A DNA stretch of 42,737 nt from Saccoglossus kowalevskii (taxonomy: Eukaryota > Hemichordata > Enteropneusta > Harrimaniidae). This document shows positions 1 to 15,000 of the stretch, one piece after another; within the stretch, counting starts at the first letter, position 1; the number at the start of each line of letters is the position of its first letter. Below the pieces are notes generated by a model. That model saw only the letters and a program-made list of their open reading frames with translations. It ran no database searches and was not told the origin of the DNA. A program made the position numbers and the translations under genes. The stretch lies in NCBI RefSeq assembly GCF_000003605.2, contig NW_003121911.1, positions 1,305,618-1,348,354 on the forward strand. The letters are read 5' to 3'.

Positions 1-2955
1 AGGATCTGCTAAATTGTCTATCTGGCACAAGTGATTGATGAATAAGGCTTGAATAGTTGAACGTGGCAACTGCAACACACCTATTTCCTATTTAATTAAT
101 AAAATGACGTAAATGGGTGAAGGCAGTGTCACTCAAATTGACAACTGTGTTTAGGTATCGTCTAGAATATATTGAAATCTCTTAAAAACACAATGTTAAT
201 TGACGGAAGAATACAGGTATGCTCCAGATTTGTTGTTGATCAGATTCAAAATGACTGACTACCTGAAAATCTGCTGTTTATACATGTGGAAAATTAACTC
301 CAAGTTGTGCAGGGTGATTCCATTCAAACTTATTGGTAACATCTGTTGGCATACTGAGGCACATCCATTATTTTTTAGGATGACTGACTGGCGGCCATTT
401 TGTATGTCAAAAATATTTATTTTGGGTTATATGTGCCATTTATTTGACAAAAATCAGTACAGGGTAATTAAGGTAGGTTGATACCTTGCTGACGTCATCC
501 CAGTACATCAGGTTTTGTGTTCAGCCCCTTGACCATTTGTGTTACACCCAAAGTTTGAGTATTAAACTGTGAAATTTTGAAGTAAACTATGATAACAGCA
601 TGAAATAACTGAAGAAAATCTCTCAACAAGGCCGACGAAATTTCACATTGGTGACACGCTAACATTGTCTGTGACAGCACTTGTACTCTTTTTTTCGAAA
701 ACCGCTCGAACTAAAACAATTTGTTTTTTGCATGAATCAATGCTTAATCAATTGGAATAGTTTTCTGAGAATTTATTTGAAAATTCATCATTTATATATT
801 TCATGAAATAAACACATCATATTTTGTTTTTAATACATTTTGCCAACATTAGAGACTCACACAAATTAAATTGTCATGCAATCCAAAACATTAATAGTTC
901 ATAGCGCAATGAATTTATACATGCACTTGTACAAAACAGAGCATATAAATGCTGATGTTTCATTTGTCATATAATAAAGTACAAGAACAGAGAGAGCAGT
1001 GACATTCTCAAAATTACTCCCAAAAAAACACAGTAATTTTGCAACTTTTGAGATGCTGTATCTTTTAATTGTGTTATGGATAATATTGAATTGCCATATT
1101 TATTGCAATTTTAGTTCAGAAAATGAAAAATTCAAGAAAGTACTGTTGTCATGACAACCTGCCTCTAGGAAATCAATTTTTTTTAGTCAGTGCTCTGATC
1201 ACAAAAATTACAATTTCAGCATGGTAAATTGTTGACATGGCAACCTGAAATCAAAGGTTTGGAGGTCCATATAGATTGGTAAATAACCATGTTACCTTGG
1301 AAACGAGACTGTTTAAGTGATAAATGTAATGTGTTTACGTCAAATGTGGATACACCATTATGATCTGTGAAACCTAACCTTGTATAAGTTTATAGAAAAA
1401 CACCCATGACGTCATGCCACTCTAGTCTTAGCTTGTTTTTTAGCTCCGTTGTCGACTTCATCGAGCGGAGCTAGTCATATTACTGATTGTCTATAATCGG
1501 CCGTGTCATTTTTTCCAACTTCTTCTTTAAAACTGAAAGTTTGATTGCTTTGATACAAATGTACTTGGTGTAGACCTCTCTTACATTTATTGATTTTGTG
1601 ATGATATCTTTAAAAAGTAACGTGTTACTTGAAAACAGGATAGGTAAAAAGCTGATTTTAACATTAGGGCTTTATGGAAAAGATGCGCTCTCCACAGTCC
1701 AATGTTCTATCCCCCAATCCTTTGCAAAATCCGATATGGAGTTACACATTTCTTCCTCTCTCAGATTTATTCATTTGATATCTTCAATTCTCTGATTGAA
1801 ATATGCTTTGCTGACAACGGAGCTATCTCAGTCTAAAAGATGCTTGTTTTTGTATTCTGTACAGTTTCCTTTATTGGATTAAAATGACATGGTATATAAT
1901 GTGCTACTTGTGTATAGTAGTTTATAATCTATCTCTCAGTGCATGACACCAAGCAATATTCGCGTGTTTGAACTGTTATCATCTTGACTTGCTATATCGT
2001 ACATGAATATTTTTTTAAAAACATTAGCTATGGTTTACTTCTTCTGGTGTCGTTCCATTTGGTTAACAGGAGGACAGTTTCATGATGTGATGAAAACATT
2101 TTTGTCAGCAACAGCTCAAGTCAATTGTTCATCCTTACACGTTTAGATTTCACAACTGGATTCCCAGTATGCCAGTAAAATAAGGGCTAATTAATACTCT
2201 GGTTTTGTTTGGTACAAATGATGTTGCAGTCAAAAATGAAACAAAATCACTACTACAAAAGGTCACCAATGAGAATGTTGACATGTGTCTTTTGCAGTTA
2301 CATACATGCTTCTACTCTCCTTGGGTCAGCATGGTTCTGTTGAGGTCAGAACGATCGTTTGTGGTTACACACGCAGAATGTCTGGTGATGCTGAATAGAC
2401 CATTTTCTATTCACTACGAGAGCCGGCATTATGCGTGAAAACAAACATAAAAAAAACGGACAAACAAAGATCAAAATATCTTGTGGGATACATGAGATTA
2501 GTTCATGGGTATTTTCTAGCATAATAATAATGTGCTATAGACATCGGATGATGAATTAAGGGTATATGTTCTCTGAAAGGTCGGCATTTCAACATTGAGC
2601 TTTAAAAATTTAGCCTCATCATCAAATCCTTTGATTTTTGCTGAGGCGTTTGGCCAGCAGCTTTCACACAATGCGCGAGATCTTGCCGTGAACGAAAATC
2701 ACCTTTTATATATAACGTCTGTTCTAGTGTAACTATAGCTAATATTATTTTCAAGCTAATCCTTGAAATGTGAATAGAAAGAATACTCATCCATTCCCAT
2801 ATGTAGTTCATATTACAAGTTCTTGGAATGAAGACTGTTAACTACTTGGACACGCTGCATTAACTTTGTCTTAATTTCCGGTCTTTAACACTCCAACCTC
2901 CGAGTGCTATGAGATCCTGAAAATATTTTTAAATTTACTGTTCTTTTGTTTTTAG
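1..2955 (+). other. intron of PDE6 (upstream part)
   Basis: AT-rich, with no exon of GAF-A recognisable. It holds repeat copy 1 (1434-1851) and two fragments (about 240-265 and 378-405) related to the GACTGGC core of the 20833 repeat. The short frames look random. Confidence 0.7.
1434..1851 (-). mobile_element. HINE/Helentron-like element, copy 1 (short, inverted)
   Basis: Same termini as the two larger copies but reversed. The hairpin end TTAGCTCCGTTGTCGAC is at the left and the ACAAGCA end at the right. It has about one core unit and is more diverged. Confidence 0.75.
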
Positions 2956-3096
2956 ATGCTGCTTAATCTAGCCCGTGGCATCTTTGAAGAACAATCATCC
3001 TTACACAAAGTAGTACACAAAATAATGTTGGAGGCAATAGCTTTATTGAAATGTGAACGTGTCTTGGTGTTTATTCTAGAAGAACACGAAGAAGGG
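2956..3096 (+). CDS. PDE6: PDE6 exon: start of GAF-B
   Basis: 47 codons, phase 0 to 0. The acceptor is ttgtttttag and the donor is GGG|gtatgt. It reads [20 protein letters not shown] and ends [11 protein letters not shown]. This matches the helix and first strand that open GAF-B in PDE5/6/11 (the usual LLDLA..IFEEQ..L pattern). The Met at the first codon is internal to the protein, not a start. No upstream exon of GAF-A is recognisable in 1-2955. Confidence 0.9.
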
Positions 3097-6000
3097 GTAT
3101 GTACAAAAACTTCCTCTCACTTATATGTTCACTGTGCTATAGTTTATGATTTAGTTTTAGATTGGAGACTGCACTTGTTTATGTTTTACGCATATGTGTG
3201 TACACAGTGACTTGTTAGCTGTATGGCTGTTTGTGTCCCAGTCAATAAAACATTTTGTGGGCAACGTTGTCACAGCAGATTGCGAGCTGGTGCCGATCTG
3301 TGCAAGACATTATATATATACGTACATGTATACTGGTTGTCGAAAATGTAAACAAGTGATGTCACAGTGTGCTTGACCTATAGCGCTGATGAATTAATTA
3401 TTCAAAATGTCTCGTACATTGATGAGAGTACCTTCTTCAAGGAAGAGAAATATGACACTTGATTTAAAAGATGAGACACGTTTTGAACAGTTCCTTCACA
3501 GCCTTGATTATTTTAATTTGTTAGTTTCAGGTACGTGGTGAAATGGAATGTATTTCTAGACTTGACTGTTGTTTACTGTACTGTACACTTTTTAGTATTA
3601 GTTAGTTTCCTAAAATGTAGCATTCTTATTAATGTACATTATTTATCAAACTTACACTTCCAAGTTCTTTTTTTTTTTATTTAATAAACACATTGCGGAT
3701 TTTTCCACCTGTAAATTCAGTTATTTATTTTAAAGCATGACAACAAATCTTTCTTCAATTCTGAGTTTATTTCCTTAGGATGTTGGCATGCTGATTCTCA
3801 AATTCAATAAAATATGGTTAAAATATTTTAATTCTGTAACGATATCTTGTTTTGGTTTTGCTAAAAGAAAAATCTATGTCTATGCCTCAAAAATATGCAC
3901 CCTGATGCTCTTGCTCATTATTCTAAATTAATTATATCCATTGTATGTTAATATCAAGTGCATGATTGACCTATAAATTGATGTGTTAACTGTTTTTTCA
4001 ATTGCAGATGTCCATATTTGAACGCATGGGAAAGAAATTTAATCAGGTTATTCCCTCTCCCAATCATCATAGCTTCTTTTGATGGCATTTTTTTTTTAAT
4101 TTTATTTCTGGCGCTCAGCATGCCATATATACACTGCTCCTTGATTTTGCATTGTGTCTTTAAATCCCTCACACAGTGAGCCATTCTAGATTCACATTTT
4201 TTTTTTAACCTTGCAAGCTCACTCATCAGTTTCTAATTTTTTTGGTGTTTATTTCCTCTCTTCTTAACTACTATTAAAGTCACCAGTTTTTGTGCACACT
4301 TTGCACACTTGACATCACGTTCATTGCAGCTGCTTGTCATTCTAATCCTAAACCATTATAAAGGGTAGATTTCTAATAAACTTACAGGATACATCAAATT
4401 TATATTATATATTTTGTAATTGGGTGCCCACATCCTACCTTGTTGAAATTAACTCTAGAAAGTGTATAGTTTAACTAATGCATTATGACACTAACAAGAT
4501 AGAAACTTTTTCCAATGTAGTTCTGGCAGGTTGCAGTCACCACTCCATGTGATGTATTGTATCTCATTTTGCTCATTTTTTTAATCAATTTTTTTTTTAA
4601 ACATAATAACACTGCACACTGAGTTACTAACATTTTTTTTTTACATGAATGTAGAGACAAGAATTGTCTTTTTTTGCACTATAGGTGGCATTTTATACAG
4701 ATACATTTTATTTGTGTCTTACTTCTATGGCTGTGTAGAATAGCGAAATCCAGTGACTTTTCATAACTAGACTTGTACTATAAAAAGATTATTAACTATA
4801 CTGGGTTTCAATTCTCACCATATTATTGGCCACTTAATGCGTTAAATTAAAACCAAGAGTATATGTATTAAAATTTGGCAAGCGTATTCAAGTGGTCAAA
4901 TCCCCAGTGAACATTAATCTTTTTAAAGTACACTGACCAGTCAGATTCACAAGATTTTCATTGTTATGTATGTACGTATGAGAACTGGCATTTTTAGATA
5001 AATCTGTCTGATTATGTACATGCATGAGAAGTTTTCATGCGGATTTACATATTTGTACTTTCAATCAATGAAATTGGACTATCGGTCTATGTATATATCA
5101 GTATGCTAATCCGATAAAAAAGTGTAAGCTTTTTTTCAAATTGGTTGATTCAGATATTGCCTTTATCTGCTAAATAAATTGATGAAAACTATCATGCAAA
5201 GGCGTGAATCCATGATGAATATGACTAATCTCTACACAGTCATGCAGATATCTGTTTACTTGTTATATAAATTAATCTATTGTGGCTCGTTTTTAATTTA
5301 TACCTTAGCGTGGCATGGCTTTTACTAGCTGCTACTATTTTTCCCACAACTGATTTATTATAATGTCGATCTCTGTGGTTTCTTCATACATGCTCTATCC
5401 ACCCTGGGCATTTCCGTAATATAATTCACTGCACACTGATTGAATTAGTTATTGAAAAAAAAAAAAAAACATATAATATCACCTTGCTTTTTACTGAAAC
5501 TATCAAACAATGTTAATAAAATCATTTTCATAGTTGGCCACTTTTAATTCTCACCAGTGTGCTTTCCAGCAATGTGACTCCAAGATCTATAGACTGGCGC
5601 AGTTGGGGCGATTAATTTGTTTTTGTAGTTTGAATAAAATAATAAAATTCACGAAATGGAGGTGTTAGCGCGAAATCACCCCGATTGGTTTATTCTGCAG
5701 GAAATTCATTGCTATTAAATATTCATGAATGCACATATTATAATGAGGTGGGTGCTGAAATACGAGGAATAATGAGGTCAACATGGTAAAGGTCACACTG
5801 CAGACCCAACATGGCGGCACGCTGAAATTTGAGTTTGTCGTCGTCGTCGTAAATAGACTTAAAAAGACTTAAAAAGTAACTCGTACTAGTCGTAGAATTT
5901 AAAAACAAGCAGCCTCTCGGCTGAGATAGCTCCGCTGTTAGCAATGCACATTTCAATTAAAGAACAGAAGATATCATTAGAAAATGAACGATATGTATAG

Positions 6001-9000
6001 TATCAAAACAATCAGACTTGCAGTTTTCAACAAGAAGTGGAAAATATCACTTTTTACCAAAAATTACAAAAATATTTATCAAATTTAGAGAAGTGAAGAT
6101 ATCATCATGAAATGAACAAATCTGAGTTAGAACCACACGTAGTACCTATATATGTAATATCAAAGCAATTGGACTTGAGGTTTTTAACAAGAATTTGAAA
6201 ATATCACTTTTTACCAAAAATTACAAAAATATTCACCAAAATTAGAAAATTAAAGATATCATTATAAAATGAACAAATCTGAGAGAGGTCCACATGTAGT
6301 ACCTATATATGTAATATCAAAGCAATTGGACTTGCGGTTTTTAACAAGAAGTTGAAAATATCACTTTTTACCAAAAATGACAAAAATATTCACCAAAATT
6401 AGAGAATTGAAGATATCATCACAAAATAAACAAATCTGAGAAAGGTCCACATGTAGTACCTATATATGTAATATCAAAGCAATCGGACTTACAGTTTTTA
6501 ACAAGAAGTTGAAAATATCACTTTTTACCAAAAATGACACAAATATTCACCAAAATTAGAGAATTGAAGATATGATCATGAAATGAACAAATCTGAGAGA
6601 GGTCTACCCAAGGTACATATACACCAAGTATCAAAGCATTCAGGCTTGTAGTTTTCAAGAAGAAGTCGAAAAAGTAAAACATTGACACGAACGACGACGG
6701 ACAATCACTCATATGATAAGCTCCGCTCGACAAAGTCGACAGCGGAGCTAAAAAATGGGCCGCTACAATCAGTCGACGTCTTTTCGGTCAGAGGTCAGTT
6801 GAAGAGACGTTGTGATTGGCTTAGATGATTGTCAATTAGAACACTCATTAACATAATTACCTGTTGAAAAATCAACAAGTTCCTGCAGTGTCGATAGAGG
6901 GCCATGCAGAGTCGGGGTGATTTCGCGCTAACACCTCCATTTCGCAATTTTTTTTATTTTATTTAAACTACAAAAGCAAATTAATCGCCCCGACTGCGCC
7001 AGTCTACAAGATCTAGTACAATGCCACTGTATTACATTTATTTTAAGCTAAATGTCATGCAGTGTATGTATGTATGTCTGGTACGTCAAATTGCTTGGAA
7101 AGTACACTGGTGTCACGTATCATGCAACCCCACAAATATATATCCAAACAGTTAACATTTTTTCTGAACTGCATTACATTATAGACCCAAGGGTCTACGA
7201 TATTATACCTTTTCTTGTCTGTTTCCATGGATATAGTAGTGTAGTCTGATGATTTAGATATTAGGAAATACCATATAAACAGGAATGCAGGGTGGATGGG
7301 TGTAAATTCATCCCAGATTAACCAGTTTATTCCCAGACAGTGTTAATCACTTCTTTACAAGTAGCTTGCTATATTACAGATAACAAACAAACAAACAGAA
7401 ATTAACAATAGGGAGGACATTTAAAAGAAATGTTGTCCTGATATCCAAAATTGTCACAGCTTATCGAGATTTTGTACCCATATTCGGGCATCTAATATTC
7501 CTGTGTTTGCCATGCTCATCATCATGTATGTCAGAGATTAATGAGGTGATATAGATGACAAGTGTTGATTCAGCAGTGTGTCTTGTGATTTTCAAATTTA
7601 TCCCCAGATGTGATTCCATCAGTATTGAATATCATCTTGGCTCATTTGCATTCTACATTCATTATTAAACCATTATTATTTCAAAGACAGTATCTAGATT
7701 GTCTTTGATTATTATAAATGGCAGTATCAGTTTATGATCGTCCATCAGTGTTTGGTTTAAAATCATCATCATCTCAAGTTAGCTTGAATATAACTCATGG
7801 TTTGGTTCCCTATCCGTAGACATGTGATGGTCATTTCTGTTAATTTGTTCATGTTCTGAGATTTACTATGAACATTTTGCAAAGAAGTAGATTATTAAAA
7901 ATATATGATAGCTGAAGTGTTGTTTCAGTAAAATATCTTTTAATACTTGTGTAACTCAAAAATTGGTTATACTTTCAACCATAAATAACAATTTGAAAGG
8001 TTTGGATATAACAGATTATTATATAACCAATAATAATAGTGTGCCATAAAAAGCTGTATTTGCACACTTTCAAACATTATTTCTACTGTTGCAATGTTTG
8101 AAATTTCTTCCATTTGGGGTAAACTATGCCACCAAATTATATATGCCACATTTGAATACTTTCCATCGAGCACGGCAGAAATACAGCATGTGACGGAAAT
8201 TCTAAAAATGTGTATGGGCATGGCTTCACAGGAATTATTTGGTCATCAAGATAAGGATTCATTTCATTGTGTTGTTTCATTACCCCCACCATTCCTGCTT
8301 GCCTGTATCGTCAATCCTCCATTTGCATGTCAGTAATATTTCTTTTTGTATTATTTTTTGCATGATTTCCATTTGTAGGGCATGTGCAATCCCCTTTTAA
8401 AACAGCCAGCTAGTTTACATCAGAACAGTAAAATCAAGATGTTGAGACATGAGGTAACAGCAGTATAGAGTAGGATAAAGTGCAAACTTTGCTCCTAATT
8501 ACAACATCTTCTTTACCCAGTCTTTTTCTATTTTCTTTTGCTAACTTTACTTATTTTCTCTTCTCCTCGGTTACAACATTATATTATTGTATAATCATAG
8601 GATGTGCACAAGGTAATTTTTTTGTACCCTTGTCCATAAGTGAGAATATGTCAATCTCAAACAACCCCCACCATTCCTAAAATACATGTGTTTTTTTTTC
8701 CCAATACTTGCAAGCATGGTGATTACTGTATCTAACCCTTCCCACCAATTCTACCTACCACCTGCCTCAATTCTCCCCTCAATTCAAGTACTGCAAAGTA
8801 GCAATCGTTTTTCTAATTATCTTGAAGCAGAACTAGCATTTAACTTTCAAACTTTCTGTTTTTTTTCGCTTTTGAAAGCAATCTGATTCAGTAAGCGATC
8901 TAATTCAGAAGTTAGTACTGTCATGCTTTTTGGAACTTATTTGACATTGAACTAATGATATACTTTTTAATTATCTCGTCAAAAAAAGTATGTTAATTAC

Positions 9001-12000
9001 TTTGATTATTGTAAGCGTAGTCTCCTCCTATGTGCCTGATAGCACTTCGCTCCAAGATAAATATTGAATAAAAGATACAAGTAGAAATGAAAGTTACATT
9101 ACAAATATTACATTATGAGATCAATTTCAAAATATTCCTAGTCTACAAATGAGGTTATGTGACCCACTCAGTCTTTCTTTGATCATTGCCTGCAGGTATT
9201 GGGAAAAAAAGAAAACAATATAATTTATTTGTCTTGCATGCCTATTACTTTTCAGATGTTTCACCTTTCTTTAGTGTCTAGTCTATACTTAGATTTAGTA
9301 CTGTAACAGTAAAAATATATGTATTTATTAAGGCCTTGAATTTATTGTGCATCAAAAAAGAGAAATATATTAGTCTTCTCCTGTTTCGGCACACACTTGT
9401 TTCTGCTAACAAATATCTGTGTACTGAGTTCAAGGTACACTACTGTAGCTCACAGTAGAATGAAATCAAAGACAGTTTCATGTCACTTAAATATCAACTA
9501 TAAAATGGTATCTGTGTGAGTTAATTCAGATTACTGAGTTTGTAGTTCATATTAAGTCTTGTTTATCACACATGTTCATCTGTGAAAAATAAAAAATACC
9601 ACAGTGCATTCTAATACATTGTGCATATAAAGTCTTTAGTACTGTAATGTAAATTACTGAAGCTATAGCAACTTAATGACTTATATATTCTTGCTTTCTC
9701 TTCTCTTCTTGCATTTATTTCTTCTGTTATATCTATTCTGAAAAAAAAATTTGTTTCTGGTGACACACATTTTCATTTCATTGAAAAAAGTATAGATGTA
9801 TTAACTGCAATTTTCAATTGAAATCTGTGAATAAGAACAGCTGTCTAATTTATTACCTTGCCCGTACCATCAAAGATGGAAGGGAAAGGTATATTAAGGG
9901 GAAAATTTTGTCCGGCGTTGTCGCTGTTGTCGTTGTCGTTAATAATTGTTATTGTGTGCATAATAACTTTACTAATTCTATTCCAAACTTCACCAAACTT
10001 GGTCACCTTATTCATCAGTATAAAGTCTTCCCTGTTTCCACTGAGTGTTCAATCAAGGCTGTATACATGTATATGTAATTACAGGACAAATACATAATGT
10101 ACAAGTTCGGATATGGAATTCTGTTTCCTTTTATTTGGCGTCAGCTTTTGTGATATTAGGTATTTCACTGGCAAGGTGCAACTACGTGACCCGTTTGTGA
10201 GTTTGGTACAATACATTGAATATAATTACTGACTAATTCAATCTCTGAGATCATTGATAAAAACTTTTTTTGGAGTCTTTGGACTTTTGTATGCCACATT
10301 TGACGCTATGAATATACACAAATTTCAGGAAATATTTGAGTATCCTTGTGATTTTTTATGAATCTACACACATTGGAATATTTATATTTACAAGTTAGTG
10401 TTGACAAATGAATTAATGACTTAATAATAGAAGAATCATAAAATATAATGTGAAGCTGAAACATTCATTCAACATTCTGACATAGAAAATTGAACATGTA
10501 GAACATATTTCCCACAATTTGTGTAAATTCATCGCATAATACACAGGTCACAGGACCACAATATAGAAAGCGTTATAAATGATCCCAAAGCACACCTTTA
10601 AATACATTCTTAATTTCCCATTGATCACAGTCCATTTATCAATTACCCCTGGTAAGCGTGATTTTGAAAAGCTTCTGGACTACTGTGATTGAAATTATTG
10701 AGTTTCAGTGGATGAATTAAGACTTATTTTTCTCCTTATACCATGTTGGCCATGCATGCGAGTTAGACTTTTTTTAATGCAACGACGAGATTCAAAGACA
10801 GCCAAGCTGAGATGAATGAATTGCATGGTTGATTGATTGATTGGAGTCTACACAGGAATGACTAAATGAACATATGCATGGATGGGTTTCCTTGATTTGC
10901 TCACATCTTGGATTAGATGACATGTGCAATTGAATGATTTCAGAGAAGGTATAGGTGGAGGCTATTACTAATACGCTATATGAACGCAAACATGTGTGTT
11001 AATACCAAAAAGGTTCTAGTCCTTTGGCGTAGATGGAATAAAGACATTAGATGGGAAATATATGTAAAGAGGAGTTATGTATGTACATACATGTATGTTA
11101 AGATGGGATGAGGTTCTATATTGAAATGATAGTAGAAGCAAAGTATGTTTTCTGGGTGAGTAAATATTCTTTTCAGTGGGTGGATAAATGAGTCAACTGA
11201 AGGGTAATTATATGGGAAAATACATATGTTTGCAGAGGGATGATGATCTATATTCAATGACAAATAAACAAGTTCGCTGAGGGTTCGTTTCGGAGATGAA
11301 GTAAAGCGTAGCTGGACTGTAAACAATGCCATGGTGGGTAAAAAATATATTAGGTAATGATTATATCACACTCCGTGAGCAGTTAAATGTATTAGCCTGG
11401 GTGTTTTCTGACACAGACGATATGGTATTATTACGTGTCGTAATAACATTAAACATCAAGGGAATAATGAATGAGTTCTGTACATTTCAAGTTAGTCAGT
11501 TGTAGTCGCTACTGAGCTGCATTATAGCATGCACCTGGGTGTTACCGTAATTCTGCGATGGAAGTGTGGGGTACGTGATTAGACATTAGTAAGACTGTTG
11601 TGGCTGTTTTTCACAAGTTTAATAGAGTGCCTTGTTGGTTGTCCCTCTGAAGTACATATATCCAGAAATATTTTACAATGATTTATATATGCACCAAATA
11701 TTTTGTAAACTTTAAATTTGAAAAAACCCTAGATGCACGTACTAGCAACATACATTGTAGCCTAGCAACAACGAAAACAAGCAGCCTATCGGCTGAGATA
11801 GCTCCGCTGTTAGCAATGCACATTTCAATTAAAGAACTGAAGACATCATTAGAAAATTAACAATATGTATAGTATCAAAGCAATCGGACTTACAGTTTTT
11901 AACAAGAAGTCGAAAATATCACTTTTTACCAAAAATGACAAAAATATTCACCAAAATTAGAGAATTGAAGATATAATCACAAATTGAACAAATCTGAGAA

Positions 12001-15000
12001 AGGTCTACATGTAGTATCTATATATGTAATATCAAAGCAATTGAACTATTGGTTTTTAACAAGAAGTCGAAAATATCACTTTTTACCAAAAATGACAAAA
12101 ATATTCACCAAAATTAGAGAATTGAAGATATCATCACAAAATGAACATTTCTGAGAGAGGTCCACATGCAGTACTTATATATGTATTATCAAAGCAATCG
12201 GACTTGCGGTTTTTAACAAGGAGTCGAAAATATCACTTTTTACCAAAAATGACAAAAATATTCACCAAAATTAGAGAATTGAAGATATCAACATGAAATG
12301 AACAAATCTGAGAGAGGTCTACCCAAGGTACATATACACCAAGTATCAAAGCATTCAGGCTTGTAGTTTTCAAGAAGAAGTCGAAAAAGTAAAACATTGA
12401 CACGGACGACGGACGATGATGGACAATCACTCATATGACAAGCTCCGCTCAACAAAGTCGACAGCGGAGCTAAAAAGCGTATATTAGGAAGGATTTCTGA
12501 ATTTACTGAGTTAATCCTCGCTAATAGAAAGACGACGGAGCCGCTTAGTAGTTCAAGGATATTAATAGACAATGCACAATAATGCGATATAGTTATATGG
12601 TTTCTTTCACTGCGAGTCAGTTCGGGAGGATTTAGAGCAATTTTAATACTCTTGAATTACAGAGACATTAATAAGGTAGATACATTGCTCTGTTCTTTGA
12701 GATGAATACGCACACTAAATGAGAAAAGATATAGAATAAAATCTTTACTACTCTCATTTAGTCCTATTTTGGTTTAAAACAGAATATTATTTGTTAGCCA
12801 TGATAAAATTGAAAGTTTCCACAATGATGTAGTTGGAATTAAGTTGACCAGTATAAAACTAATAGCTAAGTAATGAATGCCCTCCGGGTGAGTTTAGCTT
12901 TAAATATAAAGGATGGTTTCAAAGAAAATTATTTTTCTTCGTCACTTCCTGATGGTCAAGCCATACAAATTTATTTTGCACACAGCTACGTGGTTGCACT
13001 GTTTGTTTTTTAAGAAATGTATTATCTTATTTCAAATTTAATGGAATCAATGATGGTTGTTATGCTTCTCAAACCCAAGAAATTGTTCAACTATACGTCC
13101 ATCTATAGTAATCAAGAATAATTGTTTATCTCGTGCAGGGCTATGTTTTATTCCATTGATGATTGCAAATGGGTTAATGATAGTATGTTCTATCCATGGG
13201 AGAAAAAATTGGTTTCTATTACAAATTGTGGATAAATGGATTATGTTTTTATAAAATACTGTAAAATACTTTATTTTACCTGGAATTAATTTACGCTGAA
13301 AATGCTTTTTGGCTGGTTATATGGAATTTATTCACTGATTTTTGATTAGTTTAATGTAAAAAAATGGGTATATTTACTGGATTTTATTTTCACTGAATCA
13401 TTCCTTCAGCAAAAATAGCGAAAATAAATTCTAAGCAGAAATAAAAGTATTTTACAGTAGGTAATTGAAAATGTTGATGATTGCATCTAATTTGTGAGAT
13501 TTGGTCATTCTGAATTAAAATATGACGTTACATGTAATCCCTATTACAGTGTACAAGTATAATTGGCTGCCTTGACACTATCTCTCTCTCTATTTCTTTT
13601 TTTATTTATAATAATATGTAACTTAATTTCCGCATCTTTTCAACCTTAACTCAATTCTTCAAATAACTTCTTCAATTGACTTTTCAACTGAAGATGTGTT
13701 CATATTACAAACTGTACTCTCAATTGTATCTTTTCTCATACTTTTTTTCTGACTCAATTCCCAATAGGAGGAGGTGGAGTTTGCGATGGCGTTTGATTTA
13801 CTTGCCAAAAACAAGAACACGGAAGTTAAGGAACCAAGGTATGGTGTCTTTACTTGATAAATGTAATGTTTAAGGGTAGTAGTTATCGGCTTGCGTGTGC
13901 ACAAGATATTGGTTTTATATGAACAAAGATGGCGACTTTGACTATTGCACAGACCAGTGGGTATAAACTTAGATCTTGCCAAGCTTTCACTAGATAATTC
14001 CTTTGGTGATTGGAATGTCACCGGCATTAATTTGTTCATGCCGCACACAGGTCAAAACCCCTACCCATAATTTCCATCAGAAGAGCGCATTGGATTGTGG
14101 GAAAATTAATATTTATCAACACAAATGTTCCTGTGCGATGACCACCACCCTTTAACAGGACTCAGTTAGAACTTGAATTCTTTTTCAGTTCCTATAAATT
14201 CATAAGTATTCTGTCCAATTTGTACTTAATAAAACTAGGATAAAAAATGCATGGTTGCATGCTTTAGGAATTTTAATTGAATACTGCCTTAGAGGTTAAG
14301 CTGCTGTCAATTTATAAACACATTGAGTGTTATTCTGATGGAATATACTCCATATGTTATCAAGTCTTGATGTCCTCCAGGAGAATATTCTACTTGAGAC
14401 TATGCCAACCCAAAATTTGTTTTTGATTACCCTGTTATTTGTCAAATAGCTGCACTGACAGACATTTCTTGTCAATATAAAGACAATTATTAAAACTGTA
14501 AGTTCAACAATTCGAAATTATAAATGCCTTGGAGTCATTTGAAACTAATTGTGCTCTATTTTTGACTGTGTATTACTTACTCAGACCATTTAGGTCAGTA
14601 CATGTTTTGCGATAAATATTCTGATTGGCTGTTCACCACGAGCCATGATTAGATGCTGTAACGCAGACTCTCAACGCTCTGCAAAGACACTTTCACAAAT
14701 GTGCACGATTGACGTGATGTGGGTTATTAATACCAGTGCATACATACAGGGCCCTCACAGAGGTCCCCGGCAGATCTGTGCTTACACTGCAGGCTTAGGT
14801 GGTGATATGACATGCTCTTCCAAAGTGGCCTTAACAATCTCAATGTAAGATTGTGGGGTAACTGATGGGGACTTGGGTGATTAATGAATCGCACTTCGTA
14901 ACAAGACAAACTCTTATAGTCAAGAATATTTCCATTCATCAATAAAATTTCACTCAAAGGGGTAGCATTTGCAACAATAGTCTTAAGACATGTCGACTCT

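Larger units (their letters stand above)
3097..13767 (+). other. 10.7-kb PDE6 intron
   Basis: It holds the nested elements 5582-7014 and 11774-12476, the MITE 13259-13457, and a weak GATG/GATT-rich degenerate tract at about 10800-11330. Nothing else is supported. Confidence 0.75.

Noticed and set aside
3407-3541. 45-codon frame starting [15 protein letters not shown], followed by a donor-like CAG|gtacgt
   Set aside because: The donor leaves phase 1, which does not fit the next PDE6 exon (phase 0), and no family is recognised.
4009-4047. Possible PDE6 exon reading [13 protein letters not shown] after tcaattgcag
   Set aside because: The exon at 13768 fills this position with better GAF similarity and fixed phases. 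This one would insert extra residues and has a weak donor.
10797-11330. GATG/GATT-rich tract suspected to be a satellite
   Set aside because: The words are too irregular to define a period, so it is treated as low-complexity intron.
13659-14048. 129-codon minus-strand frame
   Set aside because: It is antisense to a PDE6 exon and runs into the TTAA MITE. It has no recognisable domain.
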